Shown: one piece after another, positions 14,667-22,190 of the stretch
How positions within the stretch are numbered: the first letter of the stretch is position 1
Layout: each line of letters begins with the position of its first letter
IMG/VR virus record: IMGVR_UViG_3300035206_000294
Location: 1 to 34,021 of that record
Source: a virus
Direction: 5' to 3' (one strand)
DNA: 34,021 nt
Made by a program: the position numbers and the translations under genes
The notes under the pieces: generated by a model
What the model was told of the DNA's origin: nothing
What the model saw: the letters and a program-made list of their open reading frames with translations, nothing else
Databases searched by the model: none

Positions 14667-15969
14667 ATTCCGCGGCCCTCGAATTTCCCGTAAGCGACAA
14701 GTAGGTTTCCATAAACTTGCTGATGTTCGTAGAGCAATTCAGGATGATGTTGAAATAGACGAAGGTGCAAACACTCATTTAACTCATTTTGAAGATAAAG
14801 TTTTTCATGGTGGGTATGAAGGTGCCGAAGAAGCCTTAAATATTGGAATAGCTCTTTTGGACATGTTAGAAGGGCATACAAAGTCACCAATAAATATAAC
14901 AACAAAATGGGATGGCTCCCCTGCTATTTTTGCAGGTAGAGATGCTACAACTGGCAAGTTTATAATGGGAGACAAAGGTATTTTTGCAAAAACTGGTGCT
15001 CGCATTATGGATACGCCAGATGCAATTGATGCTAATAAGCAAGGTGACGAAAAAAGTAATTTGCGTATTAAATTAAAAGAAGTTTTAACAGAATTACCTA
15101 AAGTTTTTCCACCTAATTTTAAAGGATTATTACAAGGTGATTTACTTTTTTATTCAGGGAATAAAGAAAAAGCGTTATTGGATGACGAAGAGGCTATATT
15201 TTTTACGCCAAATACGTTAACGTATGCAGTTCCACTGAATAGCGATATAGGCAAAAAGATAGATAATGCTAAAATAGGCATTGTGTTTCATACTAGTTAT
15301 CCAGACTGGCCTGCAAGCAATGATGCTAAATTTGGTGCTGGTATTGAAGATTTAAATCATGTAGATAGTGTTTGGCTCAGTGATGCTAATATAAAAGATG
15401 TTAGTGGACAAGTAACATTGACAATAGAAGAAACAACTCAAATACGTAAAGCATTAAATGAAGCAAAGAAAGATTTAATAGCAACCGGTAAGAAGTTTTT
15501 TAATTTTTTAGATACAGATGCATTTGGTAAAGAATTTGGTAAGCAATTAGAAGCCACAATTAATGCAAGTGTCCGGCAAGGCGCTATTCCTGATAATGCC
15601 GAGCAATTTGCTTCAAGTTTTATTAATCGATTCGAAGAAGGAATAGAAAAATTAATTGCAAACTATAAAAAAGAAGATGCAATTAATAGAAAAAGTCAAG
15701 AATTAGAGGCAGGTTTAAAGTTTTTTGATGCAAATAAAGACAGTTTTTTGCATATATATGAATTGTGGTTTAGGTTGTATAGCATTAAAGAGATATTTGC
15801 TAAGAAATTGCACGGCATTAGAGCGATGGAAACGTTTGAAGAGATGCCCGATGGAACATTTGAAGTTCGCGACCCGGAAGGATTTGTAGCAGTTGATCAC
15901 GTAGGTAATGCTATAAAAATTGTTGACAGATTAGGGTTTAGTGCCGCAAACTTCCAAAAGGAATATTAA
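14623..15969 (+). CDS. Ligase-like nucleotidyltransferase (KxDG family), marine T4-like phage type
   Basis: 448 aa. Motif I TKWDGSPAIF has candidate nucleotide-accepting K95 (KxDG). Then KGLLQGDLLFYSG (167-179) resembles motif III, with Asp173 where ligases have Glu; FFTPNTLTYAVPL and GIVFHTSY resemble IIIa; EGFVA (419-423) resembles motif IV and IKIVDR (431-436) motif V. Motif order fits the covalent nucleotidyltransferase superfamily (RNA/DNA ligases, capping enzymes). Between IIIa and IV lies a helical insert of about 150 aa. The substrate (RNA end, DNA nick or protein) is unknown. Start overlaps the 91-aa gene by 44 nt; no better start is visible. Late-region placement is odd for a repair enzyme. 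Confidence 0.65.
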   Translation: MQINELILNIKQKRKFRGPRISRKRQVGFHKLADVRRAIQDDVEIDEGANTHLTHFEDKVFHGGYEGAEEALNIGIALLDMLEGHTKSPINITTKWDGSPAIFAGRDATTGKFIMGDKGIFAKTGARIMDTPDAIDANKQGDEKSNLRIKLKEVLTELPKVFPPNFKGLLQGDLLFYSGNKEKALLDDEEAIFFTPNTLTYAVPLNSDIGKKIDNAKIGIVFHTSYPDWPASNDAKFGAGIEDLNHVDSVWLSDANIKDVSGQVTLTIEETTQIRKALNEAKKDLIATGKKFFNFLDTDAFGKEFGKQLEATINASVRQGAIPDNAEQFASSFINRFEEGIEKLIANYKKEDAINRKSQELEAGLKFFDANKDSFLHIYELWFRLYSIKEIFAKKLHGIRAMETFEEMPDGTFEVRDPEGFVAVDHVGNAIKIVDRLGFSAANFQKEY

Positions 15970-15975
15970 TAAATA
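15968..15975 (+). promoter_or_regulatory. T4-type late promoter box, predicted leaderless
   Basis: AATAAATA, then 5 nt (GTATT) to the ATG at 15981. It overlaps the stop codon of the gene before. The predicted transcript begins on the A of ATG. Confidence 0.7.
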
Positions 15976-15980
15976 GTATT

Positions 15981-16787
15981 ATGGAATTAGAATTTATAAA
16001 TGATCTGTGTGAAAGTAGATTAATTAGGAATAAAAAATATATAAGTCGTTATACGGCTAAGGATGCCGCTGACTTGGTATTTTTATATGCATGTATGTTG
16101 AATATTCTTAAGAATGAGTTTAAATATGCGCCAGTAGCATCTCAATATGCTAAAAAGACATTAATGTATAATAATTTTAATATTTTTCGTCTAAATGGTA
16201 CCGACATGTATATATTATTAACAGGATTGATTGGTACTGATGATACAAATGAATTGTTTGCAGACAAAGAAGCAAGCACGTTATTTTTAGCAGATTTGCG
16301 TGTAAATGAACCGCAATTAAAGGAATGGTTGCGTTTAAGTGCCAAAGGTATAGCACGAAAGGATATAGATTCGCAATTTTTATATAGATTAGAAAAACAG
16401 TTAAAAGTTGACAATTCTCAATATAAGTCTGTTCGTCGTCTTGCATCTGATTGGGTAAATTTAAAACATGGGCAAAAGACATTAGTTATAACACGAATTA
16501 TACAAGCATTAAGAGCAAGAGCAGTCCGGTCTGAACTTATGCCAGTTATGATGAGATTGGCAAAAGAAAAGAAATATGTATCTGTAAAACCTGTAAAAGA
16601 TATGGAAAAAGCACAACCAGCAAATACAAAAGGGGGTATGTCTTCCCGTTCTAAAATTGCTATGGGTATAGGTCTTACTGGTGCAGCTACGTATGGTGCG
16701 TATCGTCTTGCTAAACATCTTACTGGTAAAACAGGCACAAAACGAAGTTGGCGCGATAATGTTGGACGCGGCCATCAGTCAAAATAA
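15981..16787 (+). CDS. Conserved marine T4-like phage protein, probably virion-associated
   Basis: 268 aa. Helical domain (1-200) with conserved-looking NGTDMYILLTGLIG (about 74-87) and DNSQYKSVRRLASDW (about 138-152). After a linker comes a Gly/Ala-rich hydrophobic stretch MGIGLTGAATYGAYRLAKHL (about 232-251), possibly a membrane-active segment, and a basic tail. I recall homologues in cyanophage-like genomes with no function given. The AAGGA sequence upstream is about 20 nt away, too far to serve; translation is probably leaderless. Confidence 0.72.
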   Translation: MELEFINDLCESRLIRNKKYISRYTAKDAADLVFLYACMLNILKNEFKYAPVASQYAKKTLMYNNFNIFRLNGTDMYILLTGLIGTDDTNELFADKEASTLFLADLRVNEPQLKEWLRLSAKGIARKDIDSQFLYRLEKQLKVDNSQYKSVRRLASDWVNLKHGQKTLVITRIIQALRARAVRSELMPVMMRLAKEKKYVSVKPVKDMEKAQPANTKGGMSSRSKIAMGIGLTGAATYGAYRLAKHLTGKTGTKRSWRDNVGRGHQSK

Positions 16788-16823
16788 TTTAATTAACCAT
16801 TATGTTTAAAAATGGTTTCAAAA

Positions 16824-16831
16824 GATAAATA
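16824..16831 (+). promoter_or_regulatory. T4-type late promoter box
   Basis: GATAAATA; predicted start about 16837, leader about 46 nt. Confidence 0.6.
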
Positions 16832-16838
16832 AACATAA

Positions 16839-16857
16839 GCATCGATATTAACGATGC
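16839..16857 (+). promoter_or_regulatory. 5'-proximal hairpin in the leader of the 89-aa protein
   Basis: GCATCG (16839-16844), loop ATATTAA, CGATGC (16852-16857). It begins about 2 nt after the start predicted from the late box, mirroring the gp32 leader. Confidence 0.5.
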
Positions 16858-16882
16858 AAAAGAAAATAAAGGAGAAATTCCA

Positions 16883-17152
16883 ATGGTAGCAAAAGTAAAC
16901 GGCGCAATCGCAGCTGGTCAATTTCTAGGACATGATGTAGATCACTGGTCCTCAACAGGTGTTGATCTAACAGTTGCGGCTAACGCACAAGCATTTATCG
17001 ATGCAGTAGAAACAAAAGCAAGTGTAGTACTAATTGGTGTATTAGCAGATGCAGCTGGTAACACACGGTTTGCAGTAGAGTCACCAAGTGCATGGGATGC
17101 GGCAGGTTTGTCGACAGCCACAGGCGCAACAGTAACGGCTTTCGTATACTAA
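16883..17152 (+). CDS. Small, probably abundant virion-type protein
   Basis: 89 aa, Ala/Val/Thr-rich (MVAKVNGAIAAGQFLGHDVD...), compact and without Cys. Features of strong expression: late box, leader hairpin, AAGGAG Shine-Dalgarno (16871-16876), GC-richer codons than neighbours and a strong terminator directly after. No family recognised; size and composition would suit a small capsid decoration or internal protein, which is inference. Confidence 0.72.
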   Translation: MVAKVNGAIAAGQFLGHDVDHWSSTGVDLTVAANAQAFIDAVETKASVVLIGVLADAAGNTRFAVESPSAWDAAGLSTATGATVTAFVY

Positions 17153-17175
17153 GATTCGATTATAACCAAATTAAG

Positions 17176-17200
17176 AACCCCCTCGCAGAGGGGGTTTTTT
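17176..17200 (+). terminator. Intrinsic terminator
   Basis: AACCCCCTC (17176-17184), GCA loop, GAGGGGGTT (17188-17196), running into T6 (17195-17200). Confidence 0.92.
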
Positions 17201-17206
17201 ATTCTC

Positions 17207-17214
17207 ACTAAATA
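17207..17214 (+). promoter_or_regulatory. T4-type late promoter box, predicted leaderless
   Basis: ACTAAATA, then TTTTT (5 nt) to the ATG at 17220. Confidence 0.65.
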
Positions 17215-17219
17215 TTTTT

Positions 17220-17606
17220 ATGCATGAGTTTAACCCAGATACTGCAACTTGGTTTACTGTTTATACTTTAATTGATATTACACATTCTTCAAGACGCAAA
17301 GATGTATCTCAGAAAAATTGGGATATGATTATTAACTGTTTAAGTATGGTTTGTCAACCTTTGGGTTCTCATATACCTATAAAAAAGAAACGTAAGTTAA
17401 CAAAGTTTAAATTTGGTTCTGAATATAAAAATAAAATAAGAAATGTTTGGACTTGGTCATTTGCAGTTGAGCAACAGGGTATAATTACAATTGAAAAATT
17501 AGTTGAAGATTTAAATGGAATACCCGTTTCAGATAGGTTAGAATATGTTGAAACAAAAGACTCAAAAATCAAAAACACTTATTTTTCTATAAAGGAAATG
17601 GAATAA
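17220..17606 (+). CDS. Conserved marine T4-like phage protein, unknown function
   Basis: 128 aa. Features NPDTATWFTVYTLIDITHSS (about 5-24), QKNWDMIINCLSMVCQPLGS and KFKFGSEYKNKIRNVWTWSF (about 63-82). The pattern matches a family I recall from cyanophage-like genomes with no assigned function. No catalytic motif. Monocistronic late unit between a terminator and the next late box, without a Shine-Dalgarno. Confidence 0.72.
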   Translation: MHEFNPDTATWFTVYTLIDITHSSRRKDVSQKNWDMIINCLSMVCQPLGSHIPIKKKRKLTKFKFGSEYKNKIRNVWTWSFAVEQQGIITIEKLVEDLNGIPVSDRLEYVETKDSKIKNTYFSIKEME

Positions 17607-17609
17607 ATA
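17602..17609 (+). promoter_or_regulatory. T4-type late promoter box, predicted leaderless
   Basis: AATAAATA overlapping the preceding stop codon, then CTATT (5 nt) to the ATG at 17615. Confidence 0.7.
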
Positions 17610-17614
17610 CTATT

Positions 17615-17881
17615 ATGGCAAGATCAGACGTAAAAAAATTATATGTACATGCAGGCGACACGTATGATGTTGAGACGGAAAGTCTCGAAGCACACGTGGC
17701 TATTTGTAGTGAGCGATATTTTGCTATTCATCAACATTTACAAGAATCTGAAAGTAGATTATCACAAAAAATTGAAACAAACTCAGCTCAAATTTCTCGA
17801 ATAGAGAAAATAGTAATTTGGAGCATGGGTGCAATTTTTGTAACCCTCCTTGGTAGTATCCTCGCAGTAATTTTAAGATAA
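17615..17881 (+). CDS. Tail-anchored coiled-coil membrane protein, XhlA-like
   Basis: 88 aa: a soluble start with KLYVHAGDTYDVETESLEAH (about 8-27), a coiled-coil (about 40-66, QESESRLSQKIETNSAQISR), then one C-terminal membrane helix (about 67-87, IVIWSMGAIFVTLLGSILAV). This layout resembles the XhlA haemolysin/holin-associated family; in marine T4-like phages similar proteins lack a proven role. Lysis function is possible. Leaderless late expression predicted. Confidence 0.6.
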   Translation: MARSDVKKLYVHAGDTYDVETESLEAHVAICSERYFAIHQHLQESESRLSQKIETNSAQISRIEKIVIWSMGAIFVTLLGSILAVILR

Positions 17882-17898
17882 TTTAAAAACTCATTTGG

Positions 17899-17906
17899 TA
17901 TAAATA
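17899..17906 (+). promoter_or_regulatory. T4-type late promoter (perfect TATAAATA), predicted leaderless
   Basis: TATAAATA, then TAAGT (5 nt) to the ATG at 17912; identical to the T4 late consensus. Confidence 0.8.
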
Positions 17907-17911
17907 TAAGT

Positions 17912-18250
17912 ATGAATCTGGGTGAATTAATAGGCGAAGATCCTGTACTTGAAGCACGGCGTGTTTGGGCACGTCGTGGTAATAAAGTTGTGCAAAAGTT
18001 TCGTTGCACATCTGGGTGGCGCAAAGGAAGATTGGTATCAACTCCGGCTAGTTGTTCAAAACCATTGGATATTAAAAAGAGATTTAGTATTAAAAAAACA
18101 AGAGCGAGGCTTGGTCCTCGTATTGTTCGAAAAACGAAGCGGGCAAAAAGATTTAATCCAATAACAAAGAGAATAACACAATTAAATAAACCTCTTCGTC
18201 CAAAAACAAAATCTGGTGGTTCTACTAAATGGTGGCAACGGAGTAATTAA
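17912..18250 (+). CDS. Very basic small protein, likely nucleic-acid-binding virion protein
   Basis: 112 aa, rich in Lys and Arg through nearly the whole length. Segments RVWARRGNKVVQKFRCTSGW (about 17-36), GRLVSTPASCSKPLDIKKR and ARLGPRIVRKTKRAKRFNPI (about 75-94) resemble a conserved family in marine T4-like phages, unassigned. Two Cys (in FRCTSGW and PASCSKP) might bind metal. Charge and late expression suggest it binds packaged DNA or condenses it; that is inference. N-terminus MNLGELIG is similar to the neighbours' starts. Confidence 0.72.
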   Translation: MNLGELIGEDPVLEARRVWARRGNKVVQKFRCTSGWRKGRLVSTPASCSKPLDIKKRFSIKKTRARLGPRIVRKTKRAKRFNPITKRITQLNKPLRPKTKSGGSTKWWQRSN

Positions 18251-18252
18251 TT

Positions 18253-18810
18253 ATGCGAATAGATGAAATTACTGGTGTATTAAATGCATTAACATCAATT
18301 GCTAATAAAGCCAAAAAGCCTGGCCAGGTATCATCGGATATAGGTCGAATTATGAGTCCACGGACAGGAACTAGTAATGCAGTTGGTAGTAAGAATACTC
18401 CATCGCCGTCGATAACTAATAAAATTGGTGCTGGTAGTCCGCCAAAGACAGGCACTAATGTATTAAAAAAAGCCGCCAATACTGGATTTCAGTCAGCAAT
18501 TAAATCAACAGCTACAAGTATGGGCGCCGATGATAATAGTAATGATTCTCCGACAACTGATACAACACCAGGCACAACAGGTACAACAGGTACACAATCC
18601 GCACAAGATATGCAAAATTCACCAGAAGCAACATTGGATGTAATAAATGGTGAGGAAGTACCAGAGATAACATTACCAGATATGAAAGTTAATATACAAC
18701 CAGGTAGTAAAAATATTGAATTAGTATCTAAAGATAAAAAAACTAAAATAGAATTACCACAAAAAGATCTACTTGCTAGAATGCAAGAGTTAGCAGGGAA
18801 TAAACCATGA
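18253..18810 (+). CDS. Low-complexity late protein with capsid-targeting-like N-terminus
   Basis: 185 aa: start MRIDEITGVLNAL, then a disordered Ser/Thr/Gly/Pro region (about 20-125, including TTGTTGTQ runs), then a short folded end (about 135-185) finishing LARMQELAGNKP. The last motif is similar to LQRLMKLAGL in the 337-aa protein at 19760. CGGAG lies 10 nt before the ATG; stop overlaps the next start (ATGA). Probable internal head protein, by inference. Confidence 0.62.
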   Translation: MRIDEITGVLNALTSIANKAKKPGQVSSDIGRIMSPRTGTSNAVGSKNTPSPSITNKIGAGSPPKTGTNVLKKAANTGFQSAIKSTATSMGADDNSNDSPTTDTTPGTTGTTGTQSAQDMQNSPEATLDVINGEEVPEITLPDMKVNIQPGSKNIELVSKDKKTKIELPQKDLLARMQELAGNKP

Positions 18811-19760
18811 AACTTAAAGAAATAGGAGTGTCAGTATTAGAAACAACTTCAGCAGGTAGTATTGCCGCTGTTGCTTCGAATCTTTTTGCTACTCCAATTA
18901 AACGCACTAAAAAGAAGAAGGATAAGAATCCTAGCATATATGATAGTGCTAATCCAAAATATAAAAATACACAGGTTAAAGGTAAAGATCCAGTACCTTC
19001 AAAGTCTAAGCCAACCTCAGGACACCAATCACCGCATCCTTTTAGAGGTAAGTTAGTCGGTGAAGGTGATATGGAAGCAGATCGAGAAGCAGGTATTAAA
19101 TGGGTTGACAATCCAGATTGGGAACGATTGCATAATATGGATTTGGATATGGTTAAGGATTTTCTTGGGCATAAAGAAAGTGTTTCAGAACAACCAGCTG
19201 CTCCAATGGATCCACAAGTTGCACAAAAAGCTACTTCGTTAAAAACTGTTGCTGGTGGTACTGCAAGCGGCGCTATGGTAGCCAAAGGATTAGATAAAAT
19301 TGGTCAAGGTGGAACAATGCCACCTGCTTTAGTAAAAGCAATAGCACCATATGCACGAGCGATCCAAAAGATGTTATCAGACCCGCAATTATTTTCTAGA
19401 TTTAAAGCACTAATGAAATTAGCTAATAAGGCAGATACCGGTGCATCAGCAGATGCCGCAGTAGGAAGAAAATTAGGTGAATCATTAACTAGACAACATT
19501 TTCAAATGTTTGCTAATCTGCTTCGGGATATAGAAGATCGCGATAAACGAGAAGATCATGCTGAATTTTTAATTAGAGCGTTTAAGCAAGATAATGAACG
19601 GTTTGATGTACAAAGATTTCTTAAAGCTGCTGATTTAGTTACAGAAAAAGCACCACCTGGTAGAGAAAAGCAAGTAAAAGCATTAAAGAAAAAATTTAAA
19701 GGTGATAAATCCGCACCGTACGCAATTGCATGGGCGCAACACAATAAGGGGAAAAAGTAA
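18807..19760 (+). CDS. Late protein with capsid-targeting-like N-terminus and 'PYAIAWAQHNK' C-terminal motif
   Basis: 317 aa. Start MKLKEIGVSVLETTSAGSIA is followed by a Lys-rich disordered region (30-90), a helical domain (about 110-270) and the end VKALKKKFKGDKSAPYAIAW (about 291-310) plus AQHNKGKK. I recall both the ETTSAGSIA start and the APYAIAWxxxNK end as recurring modules in marine phage virion proteins of unknown role. VLE before TTSA could be a prohead-protease-type cleavage site, by analogy with T4 gp21. Overlaps both neighbours by 4 nt and 1 nt. Confidence 0.65.
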   Translation: MKLKEIGVSVLETTSAGSIAAVASNLFATPIKRTKKKKDKNPSIYDSANPKYKNTQVKGKDPVPSKSKPTSGHQSPHPFRGKLVGEGDMEADREAGIKWVDNPDWERLHNMDLDMVKDFLGHKESVSEQPAAPMDPQVAQKATSLKTVAGGTASGAMVAKGLDKIGQGGTMPPALVKAIAPYARAIQKMLSDPQLFSRFKALMKLANKADTGASADAAVGRKLGESLTRQHFQMFANLLRDIEDRDKREDHAEFLIRAFKQDNERFDVQRFLKAADLVTEKAPPGREKQVKALKKKFKGDKSAPYAIAWAQHNKGKK

Positions 19761-20773
19761 TGGCAGTAAAAACATACATGGATCTAATCGATGAAATGAA
19801 AGCACTAGCCGATAAGATTAATAAACATTATGATAGTGTAACACTTGAAACAGAAATTCCAATTGAAGATGAGAAAACTCGAATCTTGCGCGAAGCAGGT
19901 ATTATAGAGGATGACAATGAGACACCAGAGGATGAATCGCCAGTGGCCGAAGAGACAGAAGCACAGTCTGATGAAGAGGAAACCATTGAGGAAGTTGAAT
20001 CAGCGGAAGAATACGAAAAGGACAGGATAAGAGAACAACTGGATATTGTTGGCGTCGAAAATGACGAGCATATTAATGTAGTTGGTACAGGCCGCCGCGG
20101 CGAGATTAAAGCAAGATATGATGATCTTGTACGTATTTTTGGAGAGCCTACAAAGTCTAAAGAAAGAGGCGACCAAATGGATAAGACTAATGCTGAATGG
20201 TATTTAGAATTTGAAGTGCGAGATGAGGATGATCCAGAAGATACTGATTATATAGTTGCAACTATCTATGATTGGAAATATCCAGAATTACCACTTGATA
20301 AAGTACAATGGAATATCGGCGGTAAAACTTGGAAGTCATATGAAGCAGTTACTGATTATATAGATAATCATGGTGCTACTACTGAAAGTGATGAAGGTCC
20401 AGAGTTGCAACGATTAATGAAATTAGCAGGTTTATCAGTAGAAGAGGCTATGATATCCGGTGATTGGGAAAAATTGGGTATAACAAATGACGATCTGGAA
20501 CCAGATGATGCTTTTGGTGGAGGAGCATGGTCAGTTGGCCTTGGCGGCCCGAATTCGAAATTCTATTGGTTCAAAGAACAAGATACAGGCACTCATTTTG
20601 CTACAGTCGTTGATATAGGTAATGGTACTTGGAAAATTGAAGATGCCGACGGTAATGTGGTTACGGACGCGGCATTAAAATCATGGGACAATGTAGAAAG
20701 AATTGTTGGAAGAATGTTCTTAGGTCCAAGAACCGCGCATGATGAAACTCCATCGGCTGAAGAATATAGGTAG
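19760..20773 (+). CDS. Acidic late protein with a conserved phage domain
   Basis: 337 aa, strongly acidic (about 45-85 is mostly Glu/Asp). A conserved module at about 95-195 (HINVVGTGRRGEIKARYDDL ... WNIGGKTWKSYEAVTDYI) belongs to a family I recall in many phages without known function. GPELQRLMKLAGLSVEEA follows (about 213-230), then a Gly/Trp-rich beta segment to the end. Acidic composition next to several basic late proteins suggests a scaffold or counter-charge role, as inference only. Coupled to the upstream gene (TAATG). Confidence 0.65.
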   Translation: MAVKTYMDLIDEMKALADKINKHYDSVTLETEIPIEDEKTRILREAGIIEDDNETPEDESPVAEETEAQSDEEETIEEVESAEEYEKDRIREQLDIVGVENDEHINVVGTGRRGEIKARYDDLVRIFGEPTKSKERGDQMDKTNAEWYLEFEVRDEDDPEDTDYIVATIYDWKYPELPLDKVQWNIGGKTWKSYEAVTDYIDNHGATTESDEGPELQRLMKLAGLSVEEAMISGDWEKLGITNDDLEPDDAFGGGAWSVGLGGPNSKFYWFKEQDTGTHFATVVDIGNGTWKIEDADGNVVTDAALKSWDNVERIVGRMFLGPRTAHDETPSAEEYR

Positions 20774-20782
20774 AGATATATT

Positions 20783-20989
20783 ATGAGACTTGCTGAGTTA
20801 TTAGGTAATTTACATACCTATATTAGTAATGAAGAACATAAAGTTCTTGAAATGGTCAAGGACTCGAGTATATCTTATTGTGATAATTTTAATGAAAGAG
20901 ATTTTGAATTAGCCACTGGTCTTGTTAAGCGTGGCGTGTTAACCCGGTCTAAAGACTCTAAGGGATTGTTTTTTAATATAGTTAAATAA
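20783..20989 (+). CDS. Small protein, winged-helix-like, unknown function
   Basis: 68 aa, start MRLAELLGNLHTYIS (capsid-targeting-like). The remainder, with SYCDNFNERDFELATGLVKR then GVLTRSKDSKGLFFNI, has the helix-helix-strand-strand order of a small winged-helix domain, which is a visual guess. Its terminal GTT-AAA-TAA forms the late box of the next gene. Confidence 0.6.
   Translation: MRLAELLGNLHTYISNEEHKVLEMVKDSSISYCDNFNERDFELATGLVKRGVLTRSKDSKGLFFNIVK
20981..20988 (+). promoter_or_regulatory. T4-type late promoter box, predicted leaderless
   Basis: GTTAAATA embedded in the last codons and stop of the preceding gene, then ATTTT (5 nt) to the ATG at 20994. Confidence 0.6.
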
Positions 20990-20993
20990 TTTT

Positions 20994-21449
20994 ATGAGAC
21001 AACATGTGTTAAAGAAGCTAAATGCTTTGGTAAAAAGTATTGCTGATAAAAGTTCAGTGGAAAATAAACCCATTGTTCATAAAGGTGGTATAATTGCCAA
21101 CGAATGGGAAGTCAAAAAAATAAAAAAGAATGATTATTGTATTATTTGTAAAAAAACTAATACTGTTTTAATTAAGGATATTGAATTATATGAAGTGGCT
21201 TATAATATTGCATATTTAATTAATAAAGGATATACTCTTTCGTCAAGTAATATTACAGAAATTTTAAAACATCATGGTACTTTTTCTACAAAGTTTTATG
21301 AAGCAATTTTTTGTAAACAAAAACGAAATGATTATGCTAAACAATCTGATTGGTTAAAATATGATGTAATGGATGCAAAATATAAACAAGCTCGGATGAT
21401 AGCTATAGAGGCAAAAAAGAAACTTCGTAAATCATATCAGAATAGATAA
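20994..21449 (+). CDS. Basic late protein of unknown function
   Basis: 151 aa, basic and Lys-rich. N-terminal beta part includes YCIICKK (two Cys) and IANEWEVKKIKKND; the rest is helical with a basic end (IEAKKKLRKSYQ). I recall similar proteins in marine T4-like phages, unassigned. No Shine-Dalgarno; the start lies 5 nt after a TAAATA box. DNA or virion interior binding is possible. Confidence 0.65.
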   Translation: MRQHVLKKLNALVKSIADKSSVENKPIVHKGGIIANEWEVKKIKKNDYCIICKKTNTVLIKDIELYEVAYNIAYLINKGYTLSSSNITEILKHHGTFSTKFYEAIFCKQKRNDYAKQSDWLKYDVMDAKYKQARMIAIEAKKKLRKSYQNR

Positions 21450-21452
21450 ATA
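21445..21452 (+). promoter_or_regulatory. T4-type late promoter box
   Basis: GATAAATA; predicted start about 21458, 25-nt leader with AAGGA/GGGG before the ATG at 21483. Confidence 0.55.
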
Positions 21453-21482
21453 TGTTTATTAAGGAATATACGGGGAATAATA

Positions 21483-22190
21483 ATGTTTTTAAATGATTTA
21501 TCAAACAAAACCAGGCGGTTTAACAAAGTTAATCGCTGGCTTAATAAAGAATTTGGTGTTAGTGTAAACGAAAATTCTACAATTGATCAATTATCAAATG
21601 CAAAAGTAAATTTAGAAAACCATAAGCAAAAGTTATCAGAAAGTTCACAATTTAATGAAGGTCATAAAGACAAGCATTATATGAAAACTGTTCTTATGCT
21701 TGAAGCAGTAGATATGCTACTATCAAATGGTACCTCTATTGTTGCATCACCAGTTTCAATGGTTGCTGAGCAAACAGACGAAATGGAAAATGCTCAAATT
21801 TTACTTGCCGCACAAGATATGGTTGATAAACTAGCAGGAATGGCAGAAGATATTGCTGAGCTTCAAACAAAGGCATTGATGCCTTTAGTTGACGAAATTA
21901 AATATAATGTTGGGCAACAGCAAGCAAGTTCATTTAATGAGACAGCAAAGTCACAATTGCAGTCTGCGTTAGATGCTATTGTTAGTGTTAAAGATGCTAT
22001 GGGAGACCAAGTACTTGCATTACAAGGTGGACAGTTACCAGCAACTGACATGGAAGAACCTATGCCAGAGATACCAGGTGAGATGCCAGGTGAAGAAATG
22101 CCACCAATCGAAGATACAGAAGATATGATGGGTGGTGCAGATGAAGTAGCAGGCCCAGCAGATTCACCATTAGGTAGAGAAGAGAAGTAA
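21483..22190 (+). CDS. Helical, acidic-tailed late protein (possible head core or scaffold protein)
   Basis: 235 aa: a basic N-terminal 25 residues, a long helical part (30-185, with DMVDKLAGMAEDIAELQTKA near 110-130), then a Pro/Glu/Met-rich tail (about 188-235, with repeated PGEMPGEEMPPIEDTED-like units). No family assigned. Helical length plus a disordered acidic tail fits scaffold-like or internal-head proteins. The stop overlaps the next start (TAATG). Confidence 0.62.
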   Translation: MFLNDLSNKTRRFNKVNRWLNKEFGVSVNENSTIDQLSNAKVNLENHKQKLSESSQFNEGHKDKHYMKTVLMLEAVDMLLSNGTSIVASPVSMVAEQTDEMENAQILLAAQDMVDKLAGMAEDIAELQTKALMPLVDEIKYNVGQQQASSFNETAKSQLQSALDAIVSVKDAMGDQVLALQGGQLPATDMEEPMPEIPGEMPGEEMPPIEDTEDMMGGADEVAGPADSPLGREEK

